A DNA stretch of 7,896 nt from UBA1822 sp963615055 (GCA_963615055.1 CAVEFO010000055.1:1-7896), one strand, 5' to 3'; positions 1 to 7,330 are shown, numbered from the stretch's first letter. Made by a program: numbers and translations. The notes: a model not told the origin generated them from the letters alone.

Positions 1-82
1 ATTATGCAAGACAAGGAAAAGGACGACGCAAATAGTGAGGCTATTTAAGGAGTCCGCGGGCGCACGTATTGCATAATTATGC
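1..82. repeat. Nested palindromic element downstream of ppk
   Basis: Three pairs of complementary arms are nested around nearly the same centre (about 38-39): ATTATGCAA at 1-9 with TTGCATAAT at 69-77, GGAC at 21-24 with GTCC at 52-55, and AAATAG at 30-35 with CTATTT at 41-46. The right arm continues into the perfect 12-bp palindrome GCATAATTATGC at 71-82. The left arm begins at the first base of the window, so the element may be cut by the edge. It could fold as one long imperfect hairpin in RNA from either strand. No run of T follows on the minus strand, so it is not a typical terminator for ppk. It could be a dispersed extragenic repeat or a structured 3' end. I see no gene in bases 1-118. 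Confidence 0.45.
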
Positions 83-118
83 CGCAAAATAAGATTCTTC
101 AATTTAATCAGTGGTTCC

Positions 119-2254
119 TTAACTCTTAACCGGAACATACGGCTCCATTTTTTGGTGAAGCGTCATTTTTTCCGCTTGATCCCGTTCCTCGGCCGCGTGC
201 TGGAAAATGTTCTGCGCGTTGATTTTATTTTCCGGCGCGATTTCTTTTTTCCACGAGCCGTCCGGCTGCATGATGTGCGCTTTTTGGTTGTCCGCCAGCT
301 CCGTTTCCACCATCGCCTTGATGCGGCCGCGCAGCACCGGATCCTCGACCGGTACCATCAGCTCCACGCGATCATTCAAATTGCGCGGCATCCAGTCCGC
401 ACTTCCGATGTACAACTCTTCACGCCCGCCGTTTGCAAAACAGAAGACGCGGCTGTGCTCCAAGAAACGACCGACGATGCTGCGAACCGTGATGTTATCC
501 GAAAGCCCCGAAATACCGGGAATCAGGACGCAAATCCCGCGCACGATAAGCTCGATTTTTACGCCGGCCTGCGACGCTTCGTACAGTTTCTCGATGATTT
601 CCTTATCCAAAAGGGAATTCATCTTCGCAATCATATGCGCCTCTTCCCCATTTTTCGCCCGGCGAATTTCCCGCTCGATAAATTCCGTGCAACGCCGACG
701 CAAATTGAGCGGCGCGACGATGAAAGAATTCCACATCGGCGGATCCGAGTAGCCGGAGAGCAGATTGAAAAAGGCGGACGCATCGGCACCGAAAAAGTCG
801 TTGCACGTCAGAATCCCCAAATCCGTGTACAATTTCGCCGTCGACGCATTGTAATTTCCTGTCGCGACGTGGACATAGCGACGGATTCCGTCTTTTTCGC
901 GCCGAATGACCAGAGTACACTTGGAATGGGTCTTGAGTCCCACAAGTCCGTAAATGACGTGCGCGCCCGCTTTTTCGAGACGACGCGCCATGCGAATATT
1001 GTTCGCCTCATCGAAGCGCGCCTTCACTTCCATCAAGACCGTCACCTGTTTCCCATTCTGCGCCGCATACTCCAACGCTTGGATAATCGGCGACGACGAC
1101 GAGACACGATACAGCGTCTGCTTGATCGCCAAAACCGCCGGATCTTTCGCCGCTTCGGAGACGAATTTCACGACGGACGCGTCAAACGATTCGTAAGGCA
1201 AATGAATCAGCAAATCATTTTGCCGGATCATGTCGAAAATATTTCCGTCGCCCAGCGCAATCTGGCTCTGCGGCAAATGCGGATGCGCCTCCGGATAGCG
1301 CAAGCGGTCGTACCCCTTCAGGGCGCAGAACGAAAAATACACCGTGAGATCAATCGGCCCGTCAATCCCATACAAATCTTCTTTTTCCAAATTCGTGAGA
1401 CTGGCCATGAAACGAAGCAAGAAACGGCTCGCGCCCGCCGCGTACTCCAGCCGCACCGCGTCCCCCTTCTTCCGTTTCTTCAGCTGCCGCTCCACCTCGG
1501 CAACAAGACTTCTGGCATCCTCCTCGTCCAGCTCCAAATCCGCATCACGTGTGATCCGAAACGCCCCGGCCTCCAGCAAATCGTAGCCGATAAAGAAACG
1601 GTCACCGAAATGCCGAATCACATTTTCCAAGAGCACAAATTCCCGTTTCCCCGGACGCGACGCCTCCTGCGGGAGCGCAATGATACGCGGCAGGACGGAC
1701 GGCACGGGGACAATCGCCGTCTTCACGTCGACATCGTCCTCATCGACCTCCTCACCCTTTTCGTTTTTCTCCAAAAGGAGAGCCACATTGAGACTTTTGG
1801 ACGCTAAAAACGGAAACGGGTGCGAAGAGTCTACCGCCATCGGCGTCACGACGGGGAAAATTTCCCGCTCGAAATATTCGGAAAGCCAAGAAAGCTGCGC
1901 CTCTCCCGCTTCCGACGGATCGATGAAACGAAGCCCTTCCCGATCCAAATCCGCCAAAATCTCTTTGAGATACCGATACTGCCGCGCCACCAGCGCGTGC
2001 GTTTTTTCCGAAACAGACGCCAACTGCTCGTCGGCCGTCATATTCGCATTGTCCCGCTGCTCGGCGTCGCGTTCCTGCTGATGCTTCAAGCCCGCGACCC
2101 GCACCATGAAAAATTCATCCAAATTCGAGCTGGTAATCGCCAGAAATTTCAATTTTTCCAGCAGCGGATTATTCGGATCCACCGCTTCTTCCAAGACGCG
2201 ACGATTGAAAGACAACCACGAAAGCTCCCGATTCAAAATGTAGCGCGTTTCCAT
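119..2254 (-). CDS. ppk: Polyphosphate kinase 1 (PPK1)
   Basis: The gene encodes a 711-residue cytoplasmic enzyme that reversibly transfers the gamma phosphate of ATP to inorganic polyphosphate chains. The length is close to the roughly 690 residues usual for PPK1. All four regions of the family can be followed: the N-terminal domain (about 1-107, with NRELSWLSFN at 8-17 and TSSNLDEFFMVRV at 41-53, which includes the ATP-contacting Asn), the head domain (about 108-320), and the two phospholipase-D-like C-terminal domains (about 325-510 and 510-660). The autophosphorylated histidine is His443 in LKTHSK, and the second conserved histidine is His600 in RFLEHSR. A polar, charged tail of about 45 residues follows the core and looks lineage-specific. 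The ATG is preceded by GAGGTGA. It lies 11 bp after the stop of the Ppx-like gene, so the two are almost certainly cotranscribed and probably act on the same polymer. The family assignment is clear from sequence. Confidence 0.97.
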   Translation of the reverse strand: METRYILNRELSWLSFNRRVLEEAVDPNNPLLEKLKFLAITSSNLDEFFMVRVAGLKHQQERDAEQRDNANMTADEQLASVSEKTHALVARQYRYLKEILADLDREGLRFIDPSEAGEAQLSWLSEYFEREIFPVVTPMAVDSSHPFPFLASKSLNVALLLEKNEKGEEVDEDDVDVKTAIVPVPSVLPRIIALPQEASRPGKREFVLLENVIRHFGDRFFIGYDLLEAGAFRITRDADLELDEEDARSLVAEVERQLKKRKKGDAVRLEYAAGASRFLLRFMASLTNLEKEDLYGIDGPIDLTVYFSFCALKGYDRLRYPEAHPHLPQSQIALGDGNIFDMIRQNDLLIHLPYESFDASVVKFVSEAAKDPAVLAIKQTLYRVSSSSPIIQALEYAAQNGKQVTVLMEVKARFDEANNIRMARRLEKAGAHVIYGLVGLKTHSKCTLVIRREKDGIRRYVHVATGNYNASTAKLYTDLGILTCNDFFGADASAFFNLLSGYSDPPMWNSFIVAPLNLRRRCTEFIEREIRRAKNGEEAHMIAKMNSLLDKEIIEKLYEASQAGVKIELIVRGICVLIPGISGLSDNITVRSIVGRFLEHSRVFCFANGGREELYIGSADWMPRNLNDRVELMVPVEDPVLRGRIKAMVETELADNQKAHIMQPDGSWKKEIAPENKINAQNIFQHAAEERDQAEKMTLHQKMEPYVPVKS

Positions 2255-2265
2255 CCCCTCACCTC

Positions 2266-3819
2266 TTATCGTTTCACCAATTCCGCGTCGATACCGAAGA
2301 CATTGCGGAAGAAATCTTTTTCTTTTTCAAAAATCCACGTTTCCAGCGCCGTATTTTCATCACTGCCATAGGAAATCAAAAGCCCGTCTTCTTGTAAATC
2401 GGCCGTCACATTTTTGAGTTTCTGTTTCCGTCCGACATCCATGGCACGGACGATACGGAAAATCGCGATGAGCTTCAAAACCGTCATTTTCGTCGATTCT
2501 TCCAAGACGGCAAACGGCTCGTCATCATCGGAGGGCGTGCGGCTGTGGTCGTAGAAAACGATACAGGCCACAATATCTTTTTCTTTGTCCGAAAGGCCGA
2601 AAATATCGATTCCTTTCACGATTTGACACGCCTGTGCGCTGCGTCCCAAAAGATTCACATATTTCCCGACCTGACAAAGAATGATCGCCATGCGAAGTAA
2701 AAATTCATCGCGCTCGCTAAGCCCGTTTAAGGAGCGGAACGCTTCGATGACCGTATGCGAAAACGTCTCCATCGCGGCGGCGTGCTCCGGTTCGTAATAG
2801 TAGCGCGCCGCAATCGAGCGAGTCAGCTCCAGATTTTGATGACGCATCCAAAGAAGCGCGGGTGCCGCCGTGCGTCTGGCCCCGTAGAAAGCGGTCGCTG
2901 CCTCGATAAATGTCGTCCCCATCATGACAACGCGAGTGGCCGGCACATGTTCCAATATTTCCTTATATATATAAGCCGTGGGAAGGACCGCCTCCGCGCT
3001 TTGCTCATTCAATCCGAATTTACGCATGAGAAGCGCCGGCGGCATCGTGACCGTCTTCTCGAAAATCGTGCGGAAATCGGACGGACGAATCTCCAGAAAT
3101 TCCCGTTTCCCCATATCCATGCCCAAGAGCGTCGCGATCATCCGCGCTTCATGCCCGCTCATCACGAGACATTGCGGATGATACCGGCCGATGGATTTCC
3201 AGAGCGGCATCATGATGGAATGCACGTATTCTTCCATCGCTTGCGGGAAATCACGCGACCGCCTCTGATTCAGCTTGAACATTTCCAGAAGCCGCAGCGT
3301 CCCCATGTGGACATTTTGCTGGTATTTCAAAGCGCCCTCTTCCCAGAGCGTGAGCCCCAGACACCCCGACGTGATGTCGACGTACAGAAAATTCGTGCCG
3401 AGCGCGCCGGGCTGCTCTTTGTCGCGCAAATGCAATTTATACTGCAACGCGAAATGTTTGTAATAAATTTCCTGCGGCATATCGATGATTTCAACGGTAA
3501 AACCCGTATTCACATGAATCAGATCGAGAATTGCCCGCCGATTTTTCGCTTCCCGGAAAACAGCCGTCGCGTAGACCGCGTACTCCTTGACGTCGTAATC
3601 CGCCAAAAGCTGCTTGAGACCGGAGAGCATATCGCAGAGCCGACGAATGGACGCGAACGATAAATATTTATTGACGAACGCTTCCTCACCGAAGGAAACT
3701 TCTTTCCGGACCTCTTCGAGCACTTGGATATCATTCACGCCGCCGTATCTCACCACGCGCAAGGAAAGTGACATCGATCCGATGTGAATGATGCCGTAAA
3801 TTCTGCTGTCCGTTTCCAT
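2266..3819 (-). CDS. Divergent Ppx/GppA-family protein, probably catalytically altered
   Basis: This 517-residue protein has the overall layout of exopolyphosphatase/guanosine pentaphosphate phosphatase: an ASKHA-type N-terminal half (about 8-310) and an HD-like C-terminal helical half (about 340-515). Family landmarks are recognisable, such as YATAVFREAKN (83-93, usually ATSAxREAxN) and GLSDKEKDIVACIVFYDHSRTP (408-429). The catalytic signatures are eroded. The first phosphate loop, normally D-x-G-S-N-S, is HIGSMS with His12 for Asp. The I-S-G-x-E-E motif is IDMPQE (112-117). The D-x-G-G-G-S loop is DITSGC (148-153). The G-T-G-G-T segment is SGHEA (221-225). The HD pair of the C-terminal domain is Cys382-Gln383. 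True exopolyphosphatase or pppGpp hydrolase activity is therefore doubtful; a polyphosphate or nucleotide sensor, or a regulator of PPK, is an alternative. The ATG follows GGGGGAGG at good spacing and heads an operon with ppk. Confidence 0.85.
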   Translation of the reverse strand: METDSRIYGIIHIGSMSLSLRVVRYGGVNDIQVLEEVRKEVSFGEEAFVNKYLSFASIRRLCDMLSGLKQLLADYDVKEYAVYATAVFREAKNRRAILDLIHVNTGFTVEIIDMPQEIYYKHFALQYKLHLRDKEQPGALGTNFLYVDITSGCLGLTLWEEGALKYQQNVHMGTLRLLEMFKLNQRRSRDFPQAMEEYVHSIMMPLWKSIGRYHPQCLVMSGHEARMIATLLGMDMGKREFLEIRPSDFRTIFEKTVTMPPALLMRKFGLNEQSAEAVLPTAYIYKEILEHVPATRVVMMGTTFIEAATAFYGARRTAAPALLWMRHQNLELTRSIAARYYYEPEHAAAMETFSHTVIEAFRSLNGLSERDEFLLRMAIILCQVGKYVNLLGRSAQACQIVKGIDIFGLSDKEKDIVACIVFYDHSRTPSDDDEPFAVLEESTKMTVLKLIAIFRIVRAMDVGRKQKLKNVTADLQEDGLLISYGSDENTALETWIFEKEKDFFRNVFGIDAELVKR

Positions 3820-3878
3820 AAACGCCTCCCCCTTTTCTTTGTGCCGACGTTTCTACCAAATGGTTCCTATATATATTC

Positions 3879-3908
3879 ATTATACTATCTCTATCCAAAG
3901 AAAGTATA
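3879..3908 (-). promoter_or_regulatory. Candidate promoter of the ppx-like/ppk operon
   Basis: A perfect TATAAT lies on the minus strand at 3884-3879, about 60 bp before the Ppx-like ATG, in an AT-rich stretch. No good -35 hexamer sits 16-18 bp upstream. A second option is TATACT at 3908-3903 with TTGACG at 3934-3929, but the 20-bp spacing is long. Together they suggest that the ppx-like/ppk operon has its own promoter beyond the terminator of the upstream operon, but the exact start cannot be fixed from sequence. A short palindrome ACCATTTGGT lies in the 5' leader at 3864-3855. Confidence 0.4.
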
Positions 3909-3945
3909 CGCGCCTTGTGTAAATTTTCCGTCAAAATCCGCGCGC

Positions 3946-3980
3946 AAAAAAAACGATTGCCTGCCGCGAGACAACCGTTT
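3946..3980 (-). terminator. Rho-independent terminator of the ECF operon
   Basis: Starting 34 bp after the ecfT stop, the minus strand reads AACGGTTGTC, an 8-nt loop, then GGCAATCGTT, a stem of 10 pairs including two G-U pairs, running into eight consecutive T. It separates the transporter operon from the ppx-like/ppk operon. The + strand also carries a run of five T after the stem, but no + strand gene is present to use it. Confidence 0.85.
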
Positions 3981-4014
3981 TTCGTATGTATGGAAATATA
4001 AATTACGGAAACAT

Positions 4015-4701
4015 TTACAGCCCCATCATGATCCGACCGTAAATGACGAAGACTGTCACGCCGGCCGCCAGCACCATGAAGGCGTAATCCATCCCTTTGG
4101 GTGCGACGCTGTCCAAAAATGTCCGATTCTTGGAGCCGAAGCCGCGGAGCTCGAGGGAAAGAGCCATCGTCTCGCTGCGACCGAGAGAGCGAAGCATGAG
4201 CGGACGAACAATGGACAGATAGCGGTGGATTTTTTTGAAGAAATTTCCTTCGAGTGCAAGTCCCCGGCACGCCTGCGCTTCCGCGACCGCGCGATTTTCT
4301 TCCATGAAATCCGGGACAAAGCGAAGACCCGCTGTGAACATAAACGCGTATTCATACGGCACGTGCATTTGCCTCACCATCGTCGCCGTGAGATCTTGCA
4401 GACGCGTCGTCCCCAAAAGATAAATGAAGAGCAATGTCATGTCCATCATACGAAGCGCCGCGACTTCGCACATTTCAATTGTCCCGCCGCCCAGATATTC
4501 CACCGCGCCCAGCATGACGGCAAAGACGGCGAGCGTCATCACCGTTTTGATGTTTTTCAAAAGCAGATGCGCCGCGATGAGCAGCAAGAGCTCCGCGCAC
4601 ATCAAGACGGCAAGACTGTCGGGACGATGGAGCACCAAAGCCCAGAACGCCGTACCCACCGTCAAAACGATTTTCGTGATCGGAACCAATTTTTCCATCA
4701 T
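4015..4701 (-). CDS. ecfT: ECF transporter transmembrane coupling protein EcfT
   Basis: The gene encodes a 228-residue integral membrane protein of the EcfT/CbiQ family, the T component that couples ATP hydrolysis by the EcfA pair to toppling of the substrate-binding S component. Hydrophobic segments are seen at about 10-25, 28-48, 52-70, 85-97, 115-128 and 205-226. Between the last two is the long amphipathic region carrying the two family-defining coupling motifs, AQACRGL (142-148, Arg146-Gly147) and SLELRGFG (182-189, Arg186-Gly187), which dock into the grooves of the ATPases. The length is slightly below the common 250-270 residues but no motif is missing. The start overlaps the stop of the upstream ATPase gene in ATGA, a sign of translational coupling. 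As the last gene of a four-function ECF operon it is probably a dedicated rather than a shared T component. Confidence 0.92.
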   Translation of the reverse strand: MMEKLVPITKIVLTVGTAFWALVLHRPDSLAVLMCAELLLLIAAHLLLKNIKTVMTLAVFAVMLGAVEYLGGGTIEMCEVAALRMMDMTLLFIYLLGTTRLQDLTATMVRQMHVPYEYAFMFTAGLRFVPDFMEENRAVAEAQACRGLALEGNFFKKIHRYLSIVRPLMLRSLGRSETMALSLELRGFGSKNRTFLDSVAPKGMDYAFMVLAAGVTVFVIYGRIMMGL

Positions 4702-5510
4702 TTCCCCGCACCTGCCTTTCTGTATGCCTCACAAAATGTTTTCATGTCCCGGCAATACGGCGCCCCGGGCAACGCGCGCCCCAGCCGGACGGACGTCGGC
4801 ACCGAGAGCCCCCAATCCTCCGGGCGATTTTCCTCGGAAAACAATTCTTCCGGTGTCCCGTCGAAGGCGATCCGTTTCCCGGCCAAAACCAAGACGCGGC
4901 TCGCCTCGCCCGCCACGATGTCCATATCGTGCGTCACCAAAAGAATCGTGATTCCCTTTTCGCGCAAATCATTCATCAGCGCGCACAGCCGTTTCTTCTC
5001 GCGCCCGTCCTGCCCGCTCGTCGGCTCATCGAGGACAAGATACTCCGTATTCATCGCCAAAGCCGAGGCAATCGCCGTCCGCTGCTGATCACCGCGAGAA
5101 AGCGTCCGCGGATAGGCATCGGCAAATTCGGAAATATCGGCCGCCGCCATCGCTTTGTCCACGATAGCGTCCAGCTCCGCGCCCCGTTTCCCGCTTTGGA
5201 ACGGACCGAAACCGACTTCTTCGCGCACTGTCGGCATGAACATCTGCCGATCCGGCTGCTGAAAAACGTAGCCGATAAAGGCCGAACGCGCCGCCGCGCC
5301 CTCTTTCGTCACATCGCGGCCATCATACAAAATTTCTCCCGCATTCGGTTTCTCCAGTCCCGTCAAAAGACGCGTAATCGTCGTCTTCCCGCTCCCGTTT
5401 CGTCCCGTCAGCGCGATAAATTCTCCGCGACCGAAAGAAAGAGACACATCTTGCAAAATTTCCGGCCCGTCCTTTCCGTAGCGAAAGGAAACTCGTTTCA
5501 TTTCCAACAT
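4698..5510 (-). CDS. ecfA: ECF transporter ATP-binding protein (second ATPase)
   Basis: This 270-residue cytoplasmic ABC ATPase probably forms a heterodimer with the ATPase domain of the upstream fusion protein and powers the ECF transporter. Visible motifs are Walker A GRNGSGKTT (36-44), Q-loop FQQPDRQ (83-89) with the extra glutamine typical of ECF ATPases, a signature LSRGDQQR (137-144) that differs from the usual LSGGQ, Walker B YLVLDEPT (157-164) with catalytic Glu162, and the switch His194 in THD. A tail of about 50 residues follows the ABC core. The start codon shares one base with the stop of the fusion gene (TGATG), and the 3' end overlaps ecfT in ATGA, so the three genes are a single translational unit. 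Assignment to the EcfA/CbiO family is firm. Which of the A1 or A2 roles it plays is not evident, although the intact Q-loop contrasts with the fused partner. Confidence 0.92.
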   Translation of the reverse strand: MLEMKRVSFRYGKDGPEILQDVSLSFGRGEFIALTGRNGSGKTTITRLLTGLEKPNAGEILYDGRDVTKEGAAARSAFIGYVFQQPDRQMFMPTVREEVGFGPFQSGKRGAELDAIVDKAMAAADISEFADAYPRTLSRGDQQRTAIASALAMNTEYLVLDEPTSGQDGREKKRLCALMNDLREKGITILLVTHDMDIVAGEASRVLVLAGKRIAFDGTPEELFSEENRPEDWGLSVPTSVRLGRALPGAPYCRDMKTFCEAYRKAGAGK

Positions 5511-6988
5511 CAGACTGCCCCCTTTCCCGCCGTCGCCGCGACCGAAAACGCCGCGTCATCGATATTCAGGAACGAGCGCGGGAACCGCACCCCATCCCTT
5601 TCCAAATCCAGCTGCGCCGCGAAAATTTCCGGCACCGCTTCTTCGTAAATATGATTCTCATACATACAGCGCATGACCGCCTCCGACGCGCCCTCGCTGA
5701 CGATATGTCCCCGGTCGATCAGCACGAATTTTTTCGCGTACGGCAGCACCGCTTCCAAGTGATGCTCCGCGACGACGACCGTCAGCCCGTAGTCGCGATT
5801 CAGCGCGCCGACCAATTCATAAAATTCCCGAATCCCTTCCGGATCGAGCGCCGATGTCGGCTCATCGAAGACGACGACCTTCGGCTCTTCCGCCAAGACC
5901 GCCGCAATCGCCAATCTCTGCCGCTGCCCGCCGGAAAGCTGCGTGACCTTTCTCTCTTCCAGACCGTCCAGATGCACTTTCGCAAGCGCCTCCTTCGACC
6001 GTTTCCGAATTTCCTCCGGCGCAAAACCGTGATTTTCCAGCGTGAACGCCATTTCCTCGCCCACCGTCATCGTCACAATCTGCGCACCGTAGTCCGAAAG
6101 AATGACGCCAATGGAAGATGCCAAATCCGAAATATTCGTCTGCGTCGTCGCTCGGCCGTCCGTATACACCATGCCTTGCATCGTCCCGCCGTAATAATGC
6201 GGAATCGCGCCGATCATCGACATCAAAAGCGTCGTCTTGCCCGCGCCGTTTGCTCCCGTCAGTACCACGAAATCGCCTTCTGCGACCTGCAGCGACACAT
6301 CGTCAAGCGCCGGTTTCTCGGCAAACGGATATGTGTACGTCAGATGCTCCACGCTGACAATCCCTTCCTTTTCCTGCGTGAGAACAAGACCCGAATGGTC
6401 GCTGTCCGGCACATCCGTTTCCGCCATGTAATGCATCGATTTGAAAAGGCGTAGCGCCGGGAAATACAGAAACGGAGCGATAATCCCGTTTCCCACAGCG
6501 ACGAGCGTCACCGCCGGCAAAATACCGTAGAGATAAATCGGCAGCGGGATCCCCGTCACCCACATCAGAATCGCCGTGAAGATAGCGCCGGAAACCAGCG
6601 TCGTCACAAAACCGGCGAGCGTCGGACGAAGCGAAAATTTCCCAATCTTAATCGGCGGCACGCTGTGCGCAAAGAAACCGGCCACAAACGCGCCCGCAAA
6701 TTCGCTGGCGAAATCCCCGTACGGAAAGGCCGACTTCGATGTGAAAACTTCCATCAGCGCCGCCACCATGCAAATGCCGAGACATTGGCGGTACGTCGGC
6801 TTCGTGAGCAAAATCGCCACGCAATACGTCGCAATGACCCAGTTCGGTGTGAACCCCATCACCGACGGCGAGACCAGATGCAAAATCATCCCAATCGCCA
6901 GCATCAAAGTCGAGACCGTCAGCCAGCGGAATTTCCCTCCCCGCGACTTGATAAATACCGGAAGCGATGACTCCCTTGCCTCATCCAT
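5510..6988 (-). CDS. ECF transporter fusion: TrpP-like S component plus ABC ATPase
   Basis: This 492-residue protein joins two normally separate parts. Residues 20-180 are a membrane S component with about six hydrophobic segments (22-46, 49-63, 68-84, 93-109, 122-146, 151-176). The pattern AIGMILHLVSP, then GFTPNW and later FPYGD, resembles the TrpP tryptophan transporter family as I recall it. After a linker (about 185-208), residues 210-450 are an EcfA-type ATPase: Walker A GANGAGKT (245-252), signature LSGGQRQR (351-358), Walker B VVVFDEPTS (371-379) with Glu376, and His409 in AEHH. The Q-loop glutamine appears replaced by Ser298 (ILSDYGAQ), while the second ECF glutamine, Gln303, is kept. 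I chose the ATG at 6988 because GAAAGGG lies about 8 bp upstream. An in-frame ATG at 7093 would start inside the T-box leader and is rejected. Tryptophan as substrate is inferred from the fold and from the UGG T-box; fused S-A architecture is uncommon. Confidence 0.88.
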   Translation of the reverse strand: MDEARESSLPVFIKSRGGKFRWLTVSTLMLAIGMILHLVSPSVMGFTPNWVIATYCVAILLTKPTYRQCLGICMVAALMEVFTSKSAFPYGDFASEFAGAFVAGFFAHSVPPIKIGKFSLRPTLAGFVTTLVSGAIFTAILMWVTGIPLPIYLYGILPAVTLVAVGNGIIAPFLYFPALRLFKSMHYMAETDVPDSDHSGLVLTQEKEGIVSVEHLTYTYPFAEKPALDDVSLQVAEGDFVVLTGANGAGKTTLLMSMIGAIPHYYGGTMQGMVYTDGRATTQTNISDLASSIGVILSDYGAQIVTMTVGEEMAFTLENHGFAPEEIRKRSKEALAKVHLDGLEERKVTQLSGGQRQRLAIAAVLAEEPKVVVFDEPTSALDPEGIREFYELVGALNRDYGLTVVVAEHHLEAVLPYAKKFVLIDRGHIVSEGASEAVMRCMYENHIYEEAVPEIFAAQLDLERDGVRFPRSFLNIDDAAFSVAATAGKGAV

Positions 6989-7017
6989 CTCGTTCACCCT
7001 TTCTTTTCCCTGACAAC

Positions 7018-7061
7018 AAAAAACCTTTCGCTCTTGCAATACATGCAAGGGACGAAAGGTT
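7018..7061 (-). terminator. T-box regulated intrinsic terminator
   Basis: On the minus strand AACCTTTCG pairs with CGAAAGGTT, and inside it CTTGCA pairs with TGCAAG around a short loop, with a small internal bulge. The stem runs directly into TTTTTT at 7023-7018. It contains the CGTCCCT segment common in T-box terminators and begins six bases after the antiterminator's T-box sequence. It lies 30 bp before the start codon of the fusion gene, so readthrough depends on the leader conformation. Confidence 0.9.
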
Positions 7062-7295
7062 AAAATCCGCGGTGCCACCCTCATTGATTCCACAGCGGGA
7101 ATCCGGCTCTATGTACATGATAGTACACGCTTTCCGATAACGGTGAAAGTGACCGTCAGTTCCTACCCCGGAAACCGGATCGGACTGCCTCTCACGGGCC
7201 CATTCATCACGCGCACACACACCGGACTCCCACCTACGCCGGCTCTCTTGGCTGTGCCTCGCGAGACTACTCCTCCCGCTCATCGAGCTCCTATG
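7018..7295 (-). ncRNA. T-box riboswitch leader, tryptophan specificity predicted
   Basis: This leader of about 280-300 nt senses uncharged tRNA and controls transcription of the downstream transporter genes. Conserved parts in order are the Stem I GGAGGAGTAGT element (7276-7266), the distal AGAGAGCCGG and GGTGGGAG...CCGG region (about 7248-7222), and the specifier loop GATGAATGGGCCCGTGAG (7208-7191), where TGG at 7202-7200 follows GAA in the usual specifier position. A stem of TGACGGT and ACCGTTA (7158-7138) follows, then the T-box sequence AGGGTGGCACCGCGG (7081-7067), closed as antiterminator by CCGC (7098-7095) with GCGG (7070-7067), and then the terminator. UGG predicts tRNA-Trp. The antiterminator bulge UGGC (7077-7074) would pair with a GCCA 3' end, as expected for tRNA-Trp with discriminator G73. 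The class is certain from the T-box motif; Trp specificity is a strong inference from two independent positions. Confidence 0.93.
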
Positions 7296-7301
7296 CGGTG
7301 C

Positions 7302-7330
7302 ATTGTAGCACCCAGAGAAAAATCTGTCAA
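7302..7330 (-). promoter_or_regulatory. Promoter of the T-box/ECF operon
   Basis: The minus strand shows a perfect -35 TTGACA (7330-7325), a 17-bp spacer and -10 TACAAT (7307-7302) preceded by TGC, an extended -10. Transcription would start near 7295, just ahead of T-box Stem I. Such a strong promoter fits a system whose control is by premature termination rather than initiation. Confidence 0.88.

Noticed and set aside
152..1807. Long open frame of 551 codons on the + strand opposite ppk
   Set aside because: The translation is rich in Arg, His and Phe with no family features. It is the antisense shadow of a GC-biased gene whose own product is unmistakable.
3784..5088. Open frame of 434 codons on the + strand across ppx start, spacer, ecfT and ecfA
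   Set aside because: It covers two genes and a terminator on the opposite strand, has atypical His/Arg-rich composition and no ribosome binding site.
5651..6454. 267-codon + strand frame opposite the fusion gene
   Set aside because: It is the antisense shadow of the ATPase domain, without recognisable motifs.
7018..7061. Terminator read as a simple end of the tRNA or tgt transcript
   Set aside because: The T-box motif directly upstream and the coding start 30 bp downstream show that it is a conditional terminator.
6989..7093. Upstream ATG extending the fusion protein by 35 residues
   Set aside because: The extension would be translated from the T-box antiterminator and terminator sequence. 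The ATG at 6988 has a good Shine-Dalgarno and begins just after the terminator.
6981..7283. 100-codon minus-strand frame across the leader
   Set aside because: It overlies the conserved T-box structural elements, and the apparent protein is only a reading of that RNA. It is not a leader peptide with clustered Trp codons.
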